DNA of 64,000 nucleotides from Acidovorax sp. Root219. GTDB taxonomy: Bacteria > Pseudomonadota > Gammaproteobacteria > Burkholderiales > Burkholderiaceae_C. Positions 43,092-52,754 of this stretch are shown in pieces. A program made the position numbers and the translations under genes. Numbering within the stretch: position 1 is the first letter of the stretch; the number at the start of each line of letters is the position of its first letter. The stretch covers positions 63,516 to 127,515 of the forward strand of contig NZ_LMIJ01000011.1 in assembly GCF_001428665.1 (NCBI RefSeq), given 5' to 3'. The notes under the pieces are model-generated. The model saw only the letters and a list, made by a program, of their open reading frames with translations. It was not told the DNA's origin and did no database searches.

Positions 43092-43610
43092 ATGTCCGAA
43101 CCATTCATTGGCGAAATCACCATGTTTGCCGGTAACTTCCCCCCCCGGGGCTGGGCATTTTGCCAAGGCCAAATCATGTCTATTGCGCAAAATACCGCTC
43201 TTTTCTCCCTGCTGGGCACCACTTATGGAGGTAACGGACAAACAACCTTCGCCCTACCCGACCTACGCGGCCGCGCACCAGTTCACGCGGGCCAACTCAC
43301 CGGGGGCGGGAACTATGACCAGGGTCAGTTCGGAGGTGCAGAAAGCGTGTCCTTGATCGCCACCGAGATCCCTGCCCACAGCCACACCTTGGCCGCCGGG
43401 TCCACTGGGACCCAGGCTTCGCCGTCGGGAGGCTTGCCCGCAACCACCCCAGCGCGCGATTTCCGTTACTCCAACGCTGCGGCAAGCGCCGCTCTGCATG
43501 CCGGCACCATTTCGTCCGGTGCCGGCGCACAGCCGCATGAGAATCGCGCGCCTGTGTTGGCACTGAACTTCATCATCGCGCTGGAAGGCATCTTCCCGTC
43601 GCGCAATTGA
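43092..43610 (+). CDS. tail-collar (MdpB-like) protein, paralogue 1
   Basis: A 172-residue protein of the microcystin-dependent-protein/phage tail-collar family. It begins MSEPFIGEITMFAGNFPPRGWAFC, has LGTTYGGNGQTTFALPDLRGR near residue 40 (the collar domain core), an IPAHSHT segment near residue 95, and ends EGIFPSRN. No signal peptide is visible. It is the first of three tandem copies, with 13 bases to the next. The family name comes from Microcystis; function in free-living bacteria is unknown. The ATG at 43092 is fixed by alignment with the two neighbours. Confidence 0.9.
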   Translation: MSEPFIGEITMFAGNFPPRGWAFCQGQIMSIAQNTALFSLLGTTYGGNGQTTFALPDLRGRAPVHAGQLTGGGNYDQGQFGGAESVSLIATEIPAHSHTLAAGSTGTQASPSGGLPATTPARDFRYSNAAASAALHAGTISSGAGAQPHENRAPVLALNFIIALEGIFPSRN

Positions 43611-43623
43611 GTTTGAGGTATCT

Positions 43624-44145
43624 ATGTCCGAACCATTTATCGGAGAAATCCGCCATTTCGCTTTCAGCTTCGCGCCTCGGGGCTGGATGGCCTGCCAAGG
43701 CCAGATTTTGAGCATTGCCCAAAATACAGCCCTCTTTTCCATACTGGGAACCACCTACGGGGGCAACGGACAGACCACGTTCGCATTGCCCAACTTCGCA
43801 GGGCGCACCCCGATCCAACAAGGCCAGGGGCCAGGTTTAAGCCCGTACGTCCTGGGCGAGCAACTGGGCGCAACGACTGTTACCCTGACGGCAGCACACA
43901 TACCGCCACACACCCACCTGGTATCTGCCGTGGCTGCTGTCGGCACCAGCGACGCGCCGGCTGGGAACGCCCTCGCACAATCGAGCATACGTAGCGATCT
44001 GTACGCCGCCACCGCACCGGATACAGCGATGTCTTCTTTTGCAGTGAATACTGCCGGTGGCGGCCAGCCTCACAACAACATGCCCCCTTACATGGCGGTG
44101 GGCCTTTGTATTGCGACGGAAGGTATTTTCCCGTCTCGCAACTAA
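43624..44145 (+). CDS. tail-collar (MdpB-like) protein, paralogue 2
   Basis: A 173-residue paralogue of the preceding protein, sharing MSEPFIGEI at the start, LGTTYGGNGQTTFALPNFAGR in the collar core, a PPHTHL segment and the EGIFPSRN ending. It differs in the middle (GPGLSPYVLGEQLGATTVTL) and in the variable C-terminal third (about residues 105-150), which is where collar proteins usually present their distinct tips. No signal peptide. Gaps are 13 bases before it and 37 after. Having three divergent copies suggests a hetero-oligomer rather than redundancy. Confidence 0.9.
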   Translation: MSEPFIGEIRHFAFSFAPRGWMACQGQILSIAQNTALFSILGTTYGGNGQTTFALPNFAGRTPIQQGQGPGLSPYVLGEQLGATTVTLTAAHIPPHTHLVSAVAAVGTSDAPAGNALAQSSIRSDLYAATAPDTAMSSFAVNTAGGGQPHNNMPPYMAVGLCIATEGIFPSRN

Positions 44146-44182
44146 AACCGTCGCCCCCGGCAAAACCCTCGGAAAAATATCC

Positions 44183-44692
44183 ATGTCAGATCCCTTTATC
44201 GGCGAAATCCGCATGTGCGGCTTCAACTTTGCGCCACGTGGCTGGGCACTGTGCAATGGGCAAATTTTGTCCATTGCGCAAAACTCGGCTTTGTTCTCCT
44301 TGCTCGGCACCACCTATGGAGGCAATGGGCAGACTACATTTGCACTTCCGGACTTGCGCGGACGGCGCACCATCGGCATGGGCACGGGCGCAGGTAGCAA
44401 CTATGTGTGGGGGCAGGTGGGCGGTGCCGAAACCCACGAGCTGACCCTGTTGGAATTGGCACCCCACAACCATACCCTAATGGCATCCAGCGCCTCAGGC
44501 GACCAAGCCTCGCCAGGCGGCAATGCACTCGCCGCCTCGACGGTGGATTCACCGTATTCCACCAGCAGCAATGGAACCCAGGCCACCCTGGTCTCCAGCG
44601 GGGGAGGTTCTTCACCCCACGAAAACCGCCCACCGTTTCTGGTGGTGAACTTCGCGATCGCGCTGCAGGGCATTTTTCCGTCCCGCAACTGA
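44183..44692 (+). CDS. tail-collar (MdpB-like) protein, paralogue 3
   Basis: A 169-residue paralogue beginning MSDPFIGEIRMCGFNFAPRGWALC, with the same collar core LGTTYGGNGQTTFALPDLRGR, a PHNHTL segment and the IFPSRN ending. The region from about residue 100 to 150 is rich in Ser/Thr/Gly and is the most divergent. The ATG at 44183 is set by alignment with the other two copies; upstream open sequence overlaps paralogue 2. It is followed after 67 bases by the giant secreted protein, which has its own GAGGAG ribosome site. Confidence 0.9.
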   Translation: MSDPFIGEIRMCGFNFAPRGWALCNGQILSIAQNSALFSLLGTTYGGNGQTTFALPDLRGRRTIGMGTGAGSNYVWGQVGGAETHELTLLELAPHNHTLMASSASGDQASPGGNALAASTVDSPYSTSSNGTQATLVSSGGGSSPHENRPPFLVVNFAIALQGIFPSRN

Positions 44693-44759
44693 TCCACACA
44701 AGAACCCACAAGGCGCCCTGGCGCTGCAAGGCCCACGGGCCGACCGAGGAGTTGATTTC

Positions 44760-47700
44760 ATGCAACGATGGATCCAAACCCTGAAGCCGACCTGGTGGTC
44801 TGGGCTGGGCATGCTGGTTCTGGCCCTGGGGGCCAGCGGCCATGCCATGGCTGCCACCATCACGGTGGATACGCTGGGGGATGGCAACACGGGATGCACC
44901 CTGCGCAGGGCCCTTTCCAACGCCAACGCGGCCAACCAGGGAGCAGCGGAGTGCACTCGGGGGGATGCCAGCGGCAACGAAATTCGCTTCAATGCAGCGG
45001 CCCAGACAATCGTACTGACCGCGGGCAATGGCCCTCTGGTCATTCAGCGCAACCTCACCATCACGGGCAACGGCGCGGCCTCCACGAGCATTTCAGGTGG
45101 CGGCCAAGTTCGCGTGCTGGACATTCCTATCGGCAGCAGCGTGACACTGGCCCTGACCGGGCTCACCGTACAAAGCGGCAAGGCGCTGGCCAGCAGCACC
45201 ATGAGCAATGCGGGCGGGCTGTTCATCCCCACAGGCTCCACCGCCAACCTGAGCAACTGCGCCTTCCGCAACAACGACGCCCAGTCCAGCGGCGGTGCCA
45301 TCGAAAACCGCGGCGCGCTGACCATCAACGCCTGTACCTTCACCGGCAACACGGCAGCCGGTGAAGGCGGAGCCATCCGCAACATCGGCACGATGACGGT
45401 GGACGGATCCCTCTTCAACAGCAACACGGCCGACCGCGGCGGCGCGGTGTGGGTCAACCGCACGGCGGTAACCACTATCGACCTGCTCAATTCCAAGTTC
45501 GGTGCCAACACCGGTAGCAGCACAGGGGGCTCTGTCGTTCCTCTGGGTGTGGCCGTGATGAATGCCACGGGCAGCAGCGCCACCTTGACCACCACGGGCA
45601 GCGTGTCGCAAGGACAAGCCTATCCAGAGAGCCCTCCGACCATCACGGTCCAACCTACCACACCGGTCACCGTGGGCAGCGCTGCCACCCTGTCGGTGAC
45701 ACTGACCGGCGGCACCACCCCCACGGGCACGGTGAGCCTGCTGTCCGGCGTGGATGCCATTGCCGGTTGCTCCAATATCGCCTTGACCAATGGCACTGCG
45801 AGCTGCAGCCCGGCTACCCTGGTCGTGGGTGTGCACACCATCACGGCCCAGTATCCCGGCGACAGCAACTACCTGGCCGGCACTTCTGCAGGCGTGGCCC
45901 AGGTCATCAATAGCTCTACGAACCAGGACACCAAGCAGGTCACGGTGAGCGGCCCGCAAAATGCCGAGGTGTGGGTGGACAGTGCCAACAAGGGCACCAT
46001 CAATGCCAGCGGCAAGCTGACCGTCACGCTCGATACTCCGGCCCCGGATGGAAACAAGAATTTCCTGGTCGAAACCAAGACCGCGGGCGGTGGGGCCACC
46101 TTGGTCACCGGCACGCTCACGATCACGCGCGACGGAACGCCGCCGGTGTTCTCCAACATCCTGCCGGCCGATAGTGGCTTCCTGGGTGCCAGCAGCACGA
46201 TCGGCTACACGCTGAGCGAAGACGTGGTGGCCGGCGCCACCATCGTGTTCACGCGCACTGGCGGCGCCGCCGACCCGACACCGCATACCTGCACACTTCA
46301 AGGCACTGCGCTGGTTTCGGGCACCCACCAGATCGCCTATGCCGCCAATGCCAACGGCTGCGCCACGGCACTGAACCTGGTCAGCAATGCCATCTACAGC
46401 ATCGCCTTCAGTGGGACGGACAAGGCGGGCAACCCATCGGCCACCGCCCCAGTCACCGGTGTCACTTACGACACCACGGCCCCAACGGCCAGCCTGACCC
46501 TGCCCGCCACGTCCACCAGCCGCACGATCACCGTAGCGGCCGGTGCGTTCAGCGGCAGCGATGCAGGATCCGGCATTGCCGCTGCAGGCTACTGCCTGCA
46601 GGAGAGCAACGTGTCGGCCAGCTGCGCCTGGGGTACGGTGCCCACAAGCTATCCGTTTGCATCGGATGGCAACAAGACGCTGTACGGCTTCGTCAAGGAC
46701 AATGCCGGCAACGTCTCTGCCATCGCGCCCGCTGCCACTGCCAGCGTGTTGGTGGACTCCAGCGTGCCGGTGGCTCCCACCTTGGCCACGACGCCCACCT
46801 ACGCCATCGGCAACTCCACCGCGCTGACCATCCAGAGCGCCGAGAATGGGCTGCAGGTCTGGCTCGGCAATAGCAACACCGGCCAGGTCATCGCGGGCGG
46901 TACCGCCAGCATCAGCATCGACACCAGCGGCATTGCCAATGGCCAGCAAGCCACCTTCCGGATCACGCTGCGCGATGCTGCAGGCAATGTGAGCGCGGAA
47001 CTGGTGCTGCCCCTGACGCGCGATACCAACGCCCCGGCGTTCAGTGCGACGACCCCGGCGAACAACGCAGCCATCAAGGCCAATTCCACGCTGGGCTTCA
47101 CGCTCAGCAAGGCTGTGGCCAGCGCGCTCATCACCGCCACCCAGACGGGCGGCACGGCCGACGGCGCCTCCCCCCACACCTGCAACCTGCAGGGCACCGC
47201 CCTCAATGCGGGCGCCCATGGTGTGGCGCTGACCGCCGACGCCAATGGCTGCACGGCTCCCCTGGGTCTGGTCGATGGTGCGATCTACACCTTCGCATTC
47301 GACGCGACCGATGCGGCCAGCAACCCCGCAGTCACCGCATCGATCACGGGGGTCAAGTACGACACCAGCGCTCCGGCAGCCCCGGCAGTGACCACACCAG
47401 CCAATAACGCATCGGCCGAAGGCAGCTCGGTGGTCATCAGCGGCACGGCAGAAGCCGGCAGCCGGGTGGATGTGTACGAAGGCGCGACCCTGCTGGGCAG
47501 CGGCACGGCAACGGGCGGCAACTTCTCGGTCACGGTATCCGGCCTGACCTTCGTGGTGCACAACTTCACACTCAAGGCCACGGACGCTGCAGGCAACGAG
47601 AGCGCCAGCAGCCCCGTGCTGACCTACACGGCCCAGGTGCCCAGTGGTGGTGGCTCGACTCCACCCACGGTGGTGACGCAAGGCAGCGTGGCAGTGACGC

Positions 47701-49082
47701 CAGGCGCGCCGGTCATCGTCGGCGGCAATGTGCAGGTCACGGCATCCCCAGGCAGCACGATCACGCTCAACCCCCAATCGGGCGGATCCACCATCACCCT
47801 GCCCCCCGCAGGCAGTGGCGGTACCCCGGCGCCGGTGACCCTGGTGATCGGCGGCCAGACCTTCAGCATCCAGCCCCAGCCCGACACGGCCACGGTGCTC
47901 AGCGTGGTCACGCTGATCGGCGCCAATGGCCAGCCCCAGGTGGCGCTGGTGCTCAACCCGTCGACCTCGGGTGACTCCCAAGTCACGCTCAGCGGTACGG
48001 TGAGCCAGGGCACGGTGGTGGCCCTGCTGTCCACCACCACGGGCAACCTGCCACTGACTGCACTGGGCGATGGCGTGGTGTCGGTCACGCTCATCACCAC
48101 CCCACGCGCTGCCGCTGGCACGCCGCAGTCGTGGAGCGTGTTCGTGCGCACAGGCCGGGTGGCACTGCCACCGGCTGCCAATGGGGCTGCCGCCGTGACG
48201 GTGTACAGCGGCGAAGTGGCTCGGCTCGATGGCGCGGGCAAGGTACAGAGCGTGCGCCTGGGCACCGTGGCCGGCACCGGCCTGGGCGACCCCGTGCAGC
48301 GCAGTGACCTGCCTGCGGGCATCAACGCCAACGTGGGCTTCGTGCGCCTTGCGGGCGTGCCCACCCGCACGGGCGGCAGCACGCCGTTGGAAACCCTGGT
48401 CAACAACGGCCTGCGCACCGTTGGCATCACCAGCGCGGCGCAGGCTGCGGATGGCAGCGTCACCTGGACCCTGGGCGGCGTGAGCTTCCCCGTGGTGCCG
48501 CTGGAAGTGCGTGTGGTGCCCGGCCGCGCCGATGGCGCGACCGTGGCGGACGATGGCAGCATCGAGGTGGCCACAGCAGGCCTGGTGACCCGCTTCGGAC
48601 CGGTCCTGCAGTCCCTGCCCGCCATGGGCCAGGCCCTCACGGCCCTGGGCGCCACGACGGTACTGCAGCCCAATGGGGCCCTGCGCGTCTCCCTGGGCAG
48701 CACCGTCTTCCACCTGCGCGCGCAATGGTTGCCGATGGGCCGCACGGGCAATGCCCCGGGCTTCGTCTTCCACAGCACGACCGGCCTGGTCTTCACGGAT
48801 GCGAATGGCGTGAGCCAGGCGCTGCAGGGCGACGTAGCCGACTACGACGGGCTCACCAGCTTGCTGCAATCGCTCCTGGGCACGGCCACCGTCCTGCGCA
48901 CCGTCCTCGACCTGCAGACCGAGCTGATCGTGGCCGGCCAGCGCTTTCAGCTGGTGCCCGACCTGGCTCTGCTGCCTGCGGGCACGGGGCCTGCCGACAG
49001 CAACTGGTGGTTTGAAGGCAGCAAGCTATTCGTACGCTACACCGGTGGCCTGGTACAGGGCTTTGCTGTGACGGCACGCTGA
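44760..49082 (+). CDS. giant secreted beta-helix/Ig-repeat surface protein
   Basis: A 1440-residue protein. Residues 1-31 are a signal peptide (ending GASGHAMA). A CSLREA-like motif follows (GCTLRRALSNANAAN), then a right-handed beta-helix of polymorphic-outer-membrane-protein type (about 60-260, with GGAI-N repeats such as SSGGAIENRG and GEGGAIRNIG). From about 290 to 970 come Ig-like modules: PTTPVTVGSAATLSVTL, two copies of an ADxxPHTC-LQGTAL module near residues 508 and 803, and SAPAAPAVTTPANNASAEGSSV. The C-terminal 450 residues are Gly/Ala/Val/Thr-rich beta sequence with no recognised domain or anchor. No autotransporter barrel, LPXTG or IPTL tail is seen. It is likely a secreted adhesin or matrix protein. 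The RBS GAGGAG fixes the ATG. Confidence 0.88.
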   Translation: MQRWIQTLKPTWWSGLGMLVLALGASGHAMAATITVDTLGDGNTGCTLRRALSNANAANQGAAECTRGDASGNEIRFNAAAQTIVLTAGNGPLVIQRNLTITGNGAASTSISGGGQVRVLDIPIGSSVTLALTGLTVQSGKALASSTMSNAGGLFIPTGSTANLSNCAFRNNDAQSSGGAIENRGALTINACTFTGNTAAGEGGAIRNIGTMTVDGSLFNSNTADRGGAVWVNRTAVTTIDLLNSKFGANTGSSTGGSVVPLGVAVMNATGSSATLTTTGSVSQGQAYPESPPTITVQPTTPVTVGSAATLSVTLTGGTTPTGTVSLLSGVDAIAGCSNIALTNGTASCSPATLVVGVHTITAQYPGDSNYLAGTSAGVAQVINSSTNQDTKQVTVSGPQNAEVWVDSANKGTINASGKLTVTLDTPAPDGNKNFLVETKTAGGGATLVTGTLTITRDGTPPVFSNILPADSGFLGASSTIGYTLSEDVVAGATIVFTRTGGAADPTPHTCTLQGTALVSGTHQIAYAANANGCATALNLVSNAIYSIAFSGTDKAGNPSATAPVTGVTYDTTAPTASLTLPATSTSRTITVAAGAFSGSDAGSGIAAAGYCLQESNVSASCAWGTVPTSYPFASDGNKTLYGFVKDNAGNVSAIAPAATASVLVDSSVPVAPTLATTPTYAIGNSTALTIQSAENGLQVWLGNSNTGQVIAGGTASISIDTSGIANGQQATFRITLRDAAGNVSAELVLPLTRDTNAPAFSATTPANNAAIKANSTLGFTLSKAVASALITATQTGGTADGASPHTCNLQGTALNAGAHGVALTADANGCTAPLGLVDGAIYTFAFDATDAASNPAVTASITGVKYDTSAPAAPAVTTPANNASAEGSSVVISGTAEAGSRVDVYEGATLLGSGTATGGNFSVTVSGLTFVVHNFTLKATDAAGNESASSPVLTYTAQVPSGGGSTPPTVVTQGSVAVTPGAPVIVGGNVQVTASPGSTITLNPQSGGSTITLPPAGSGGTPAPVTLVIGGQTFSIQPQPDTATVLSVVTLIGANGQPQVALVLNPSTSGDSQVTLSGTVSQGTVVALLSTTTGNLPLTALGDGVVSVTLITTPRAAAGTPQSWSVFVRTGRVALPPAANGAAAVTVYSGEVARLDGAGKVQSVRLGTVAGTGLGDPVQRSDLPAGINANVGFVRLAGVPTRTGGSTPLETLVNNGLRTVGITSAAQAADGSVTWTLGGVSFPVVPLEVRVVPGRADGATVADDGSIEVATAGLVTRFGPVLQSLPAMGQALTALGATTVLQPNGALRVSLGSTVFHLRAQWLPMGRTGNAPGFVFHSTTGLVFTDANGVSQALQGDVADYDGLTSLLQSLLGTATVLRTVLDLQTELIVAGQRFQLVPDLALLPAGTGPADSNWWFEGSKLFVRYTGGLVQGFAVTAR

Positions 49083-49115
49083 GCACAACAGCAAGGACCC
49101 AGTCCAGCCGCACAA

Positions 49116-49151
49116 AGCGGGGGGCGCCCAAGGCGCCTCCCGCTTTTTTTT
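49116..49151 (+). terminator. rho-independent terminator
   Basis: AGCGGG-G-GGCGCC pairs with GGCGCC-T-CCCGCT over a CAA loop and is followed by a run of eight T. It lies 33 bases after the giant protein stop and closes the GNAT/collar/giant-protein cluster. Confidence 0.92.
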
Positions 49152-49230
49152 GGGGTGGCCGGAATGATGCCAGGTGGACGGCCCGAACCTGTACTGGTGT
49201 GGTTGAGCATGCGCCCGACCAGCGCAGGGT

Positions 49231-50097
49231 TCAGCGTGCCTTCATGCCGGACTGTATGGCCCGCACCGCCTCGGGCAGCGAATTCACATGGGGCAGGAAA
49301 TGGTCGATGGTGGCGCCCAGCGCCACGGCGCACACCACGGCGCCAAGCATGGGCTTCCAGGTAAGGCGCACGGCGGCGCTGAGCCAGCCCTCGCGTTCCA
49401 CGCCCATGGCGGCGCGTGCCGTCACCACGGAAAAGGCCAGCTCCACCGCCACGGTGAGCAGTACGTCCCAGCCGAAGAACAGCATGGCCAGGGCGCCCGC
49501 GCCGAAGACGATGGCGGCCCCGATCAGGAAGATGGCGACGATGGGGATGACCACCACCGCGCCTTCGTCAGCGCCCGACACCGCATCGGCCGCACCGCTG
49601 GCCAGGTCGCCCAGGCCGGAGCCCGCGTCCGAGAGCCCCGAGCCGAAGTCGCCTGAGCCACTGCCGGTGTGCACGCTGCTCCCACCGGATCGGGGCATGG
49701 GCATGCGCGGCCCGCCACCACCGCGCCAGGTCACGGCATCGATCGCCATGTCCGCCACATCCGTCGCGGCCTCGGCCGCATCGCCCGCGCCGCTGCCAGA
49801 ATCGCCGTCCTCGTCTATCAAGCGGGCGGCCCACATGCGCAGCACCAGCAGGTAGCCCACATAGCCGACCGAGAGGGTGACCAGGTAACGCAGCGCCAGC
49901 GTCTCCATGCCCAGCAGCATCTGCACGTGCGATGTGCACCACATGATGAGCAGCGTGAAGCCGCCGATCAGAAAGCCGTGCAGGCGCAGGCTGTAGCGCT
50001 GCTGCAGGCTGTCCGCCAGCTGGTGCTGGGGCTGCATGCGCACGGAGCGCCAGTTCGAGGTCTTTTTACGGGAACTGCTGCGCTTGTTGTCGGCCAT
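49231..50097 (-). CDS. membrane protein with Gly/Ser/Asp-rich loop, unknown function
   Basis: A 288-residue protein that I do not recognise. A basic N-terminus (NKRSSSRKKTSNWRS) precedes two helices at about residues 40-57 and 66-88. A low-complexity linker of about 85 residues follows, rich in Gly, Ser, Asp and Ala (for example SGSGDFGSGLSDAGSGLGDL), then a second hydrophobic group at about 180-225, a short amphipathic stretch and a final helix near 255. The ATG at 50097 has a GGAG site; a GTG three codons upstream is less likely. It converges with the giant-protein cluster and is followed upstream by alr on the same strand. Confidence 0.72.
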   Translation of the reverse strand: MADNKRSSSRKKTSNWRSVRMQPQHQLADSLQQRYSLRLHGFLIGGFTLLIMWCTSHVQMLLGMETLALRYLVTLSVGYVGYLLVLRMWAARLIDEDGDSGSGAGDAAEAATDVADMAIDAVTWRGGGGPRMPMPRSGGSSVHTGSGSGDFGSGLSDAGSGLGDLASGAADAVSGADEGAVVVIPIVAIFLIGAAIVFGAGALAMLFFGWDVLLTVAVELAFSVVTARAAMGVEREGWLSAAVRLTWKPMLGAVVCAVALGATIDHFLPHVNSLPEAVRAIQSGMKAR

Positions 50098-50195
50098 GGG
50101 CGGCACTCCTGTCAGAGCGGATGGTCAGGCGCGCAGCGTACCCGATCCAGCCGTGTTTCACGGAATTGCCCGCGGGGCACACCGTGAAGAAATCC

Positions 50196-51314
50196 TCATT
50201 CCACGGCGACGGGCACGCGCTGCGCCAGCGCGCACATGAGCTCCCAGGACACGGTACCCGCCGGCTGGGCCACTTCATCGATGGTCAGCACGGCGCCGTT
50301 GCCGGCCCGGCCCCAGAGCGTGACCTCGCTGCCAAAACCGACATCCGTGCCCAGCGCCATGCCCGACTGCAGCAGCGGCGTCAGGTCCACGGTGACCATG
50401 TCCATGCTCACCCGGCCCACGATGCGCGTGCGCACGCCATTGACCAGCACCGGCGTGCCGGTGGGGCAGTGGCGCGGGTAGCCGTCGCCGTAGCCGCAGG
50501 CAGCCACACCGATGGTGAGCGGCCCCTCGGCGGTGAAGCTCGAACCATAGCCCACGGTGTCGCCCGCCTGCAATTGCTGCACCGCCAGCAGCTTGGTGGA
50601 CAGCGTCATCGTGGGCTCCAGCCCCCAGTGGCCGGCCGAGTTCTCCGGGTGATCGGGCGCGTTGCCGTACAGCACGATGCCCGCGCGCACCCAGTCGGCG
50701 CGCACAGCCGCGTCAGCGCTGTGGCGCAGGGTGGCAGCGCTGTTGGAGAGTGTGCGCTCACCCGGCAGGTCGGCGGCGGCGGTGTTGAACGCGGCCATCT
50801 GGTGGGCAATGCCGCGCGGGCCGTCGGCATCGCTGAAATGGGTCATGAACGAGATCTCGTCCACCTGCGGCAGCGCGTTGAGCCGGGCCCAGGCAGCGCG
50901 GTAGCGTTGGGGCGTGAAGCCCAGGCGGTTCATGCCCGAGTTCATCTTCAGGAACACGCGGTGCGGCACCTGCGTCTTGTGGGTGGCCAGCATATCGATC
51001 TGCTCGTCGCAGTGCACGGCATGCCACAGGTTAAGGCGCGAGCACAGCTCCAGGTCGCGCAGCTCAAACACGCCTTCGAGCAGCAGGATCGGGCCGCGCC
51101 AGCCCAATTGGCGCACGCGCTCGGCCTCGGCCAGGTCCAGCAGGGCAAAGCCGTCGGCCCCGCGCAAGCCCTCATAGGCACGCTCGATGCCATGGCCGTA
51201 GGCATTGGACTTGACCACGGCCCAGACCTTGGCGTCGGGGGTGCTGCGGCGCACGCGCTCCAGGTTGTGGTGCAGGGCGGCGGTGTGGATGGTGGCTTGT
51301 ATCGGGCGTGGCAT
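50196..51314 (-). CDS. alr: alanine racemase
   Basis: A 372-residue fold-type III PLP enzyme that interconverts L- and D-alanine for peptidoglycan. The cofactor lysine is K35 in [27 protein letters not shown], the catalytic tyrosine region [12 protein letters not shown] and the substrate-binding [11 protein letters not shown] are all present. The ATG at 51314 ([10 protein letters not shown]) is the standard start. It is divergent from lplT, with 134 bases between. Biosynthetic Alr versus catabolic DadX cannot be separated without dadA context, which is absent, so Alr is preferred. Confidence 0.94.
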   Translation of the reverse strand: MPRPIQATIHTAALHHNLERVRRSTPDAKVWAVVKSNAYGHGIERAYEGLRGADGFALLDLAEAERVRQLGWRGPILLLEGVFELRDLELCSRLNLWHAVHCDEQIDMLATHKTQVPHRVFLKMNSGMNRLGFTPQRYRAAWARLNALPQVDEISFMTHFSDADGPRGIAHQMAAFNTAAADLPGERTLSNSAATLRHSADAAVRADWVRAGIVLYGNAPDHPENSAGHWGLEPTMTLSTKLLAVQQLQAGDTVGYGSSFTAEGPLTIGVAACGYGDGYPRHCPTGTPVLVNGVRTRIVGRVSMDMVTVDLTPLLQSGMALGTDVGFGSEVTLWGRAGNGAVLTIDEVAQPAGTVSWELMCALAQRVPVAVE

Positions 51315-51448
51315 GGGGTTTGACCGGGTGGGATGTCCAGGATTCTGGCACCGTGACCGTTTACCCACGTGATATAACCATCCGTCGGCCAACAGGCTCC
51401 CCATATTTAACAGGGCATCAGTCCAACTGATGCAGCACCAGCCATTCG

Positions 51449-52753
51449 ATGAAGCGCGGTTTCTACACCATCATGTCGGCGCAGTTCTTCAGCTCGCTGG
51501 CCGACAATGCGCTGTTCGTGGCCGCTGTCGAACTCCTCCGTTCAGAAGGTGCTCCCGAGTGGCAGCGCGCCGCCCTGGTGCCCATGTTCGCGCTGTTCTA
51601 CGTGGTGCTGGCGCCCTTCGTGGGCGCTTTTGCCGACGCCTTGCCCAAGGGCAAGGTGATGTTCGTGAGCAATGCCATCAAGGTGGTGGGCTGCCTCATG
51701 ATGCTGTTCGGCTCACACCCCCTCATTGCCTATGCGGTGGTGGGGCTGGGCGCTGCGGCCTACTCGCCCGCCAAGTACGGCATCCTGACCGAACTGCTGC
51801 CCGCCTCCCAACTGGTCAAGGCCAATGGCTGGATCGAAGGGCTCACCATCGCCTCCATCATTCTCGGGGTGCTGCTGGGCGGCCAGCTCGTCGGGCACAA
51901 CGTCTCGGGCATGATGCTGAGCTTCGACTTTCCGATGATCGACACCGGCGTGGACACGCCTGCCGAAGCAGCCATCGCCGGGCTGATCTTCATCTACATC
52001 CTCGCAGCCTGGTTCAACACCCGCATCCCGCACACGGGTGTGGAGATGCGCCCCATGCGATCCGACCCCTCGCGCAGCATCCTGGCCAACACCATGGCGC
52101 TGCTGCCCGACTTCTGGGCCTGCAACAACCGCCTGTGGCGCGACAAGCTGGGCCAGATCTCGCTGGCCACCACCACCCTGTTCTGGGGGGCGGGCGGCAA
52201 TCTCAAGTTCATCGTGCTGGCCTGGGCCGGCGTGGCCCTGGGCTACAACACCACGCAGGCCTCGGCCCTTACCGGCGTGGTGGCCATCGGTACCGCCGTG
52301 GGCGCCGTGGTGGCCTCCATGCGCATGCGGCTGGATATGGCCACCCGGGTCATCCCGCTCGGTATCGCCATGGGCCTGCTGCTGATATTGATGGTCTTCA
52401 TCAAGAACATCTGGCTGGCCATTCCCTTTTTGATCCTGCTGGGCGGCCTGGGCGGCTACCTGGTCGTGCCCATGAATGCGCTGCTGCAGCACCGCGGCCA
52501 CAACCTCATGGGCGCCGGCCGCTCCATCGCCGTGCAGAACTTCAACGAGCAAGCCTGCATCCTGGCGCTGGGCGCGTTCTACAGCCTGTCGCTCAAGTTC
52601 GGCCTGTCGGTGTTCGGCGCCATCACCATCTTCGGCTTGGTGGTGGCAGCCATCATGTGGATCATCCGCCGCTGGCACCAGCGCAACTGCGTGAACCACC
52701 GTGAAGAGGTGGAGCACCTGCTGCATATCGCGCGCCAGGACGCACATCACTAA
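51449..52753 (+). CDS. lplT: lysophospholipid transporter LplT
   Basis: A 434-residue MFS-type flippase with twelve helices. The start [22 protein letters not shown] spans residues 1-22, then [25 protein letters not shown] and the loop [12 protein letters not shown] near residue 110, both diagnostic of LplT. It moves lysophosphatidylethanolamine from the outer to the inner leaflet for reacylation. In many proteobacteria it pairs with or is fused to the acyltransferase Aas; no aas is seen here. It is divergent from alr, a neighbourhood common in Burkholderiales. Confidence 0.95.
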   Translation: MKRGFYTIMSAQFFSSLADNALFVAAVELLRSEGAPEWQRAALVPMFALFYVVLAPFVGAFADALPKGKVMFVSNAIKVVGCLMMLFGSHPLIAYAVVGLGAAAYSPAKYGILTELLPASQLVKANGWIEGLTIASIILGVLLGGQLVGHNVSGMMLSFDFPMIDTGVDTPAEAAIAGLIFIYILAAWFNTRIPHTGVEMRPMRSDPSRSILANTMALLPDFWACNNRLWRDKLGQISLATTTLFWGAGGNLKFIVLAWAGVALGYNTTQASALTGVVAIGTAVGAVVASMRMRLDMATRVIPLGIAMGLLLILMVFIKNIWLAIPFLILLGGLGGYLVVPMNALLQHRGHNLMGAGRSIAVQNFNEQACILALGAFYSLSLKFGLSVFGAITIFGLVVAAIMWIIRRWHQRNCVNHREEVEHLLHIARQDAHH

Positions 52754-52754
52754 T

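Noticed and set aside
43092..44692. Prophage remnant suggested by three tail-collar proteins
   Set aside because: No capsid, tail tube, terminase, lysis, integrase or att repeats nearby. The MdpB-like collar family also occurs outside phages.
45093..48869. A 1258-codon open frame antisense to the giant secreted protein
   Set aside because: It is low-complexity His/Gly/Arg/Ala-rich sequence produced by the wobble-GC bias of the real gene, without domains, start context or homology.
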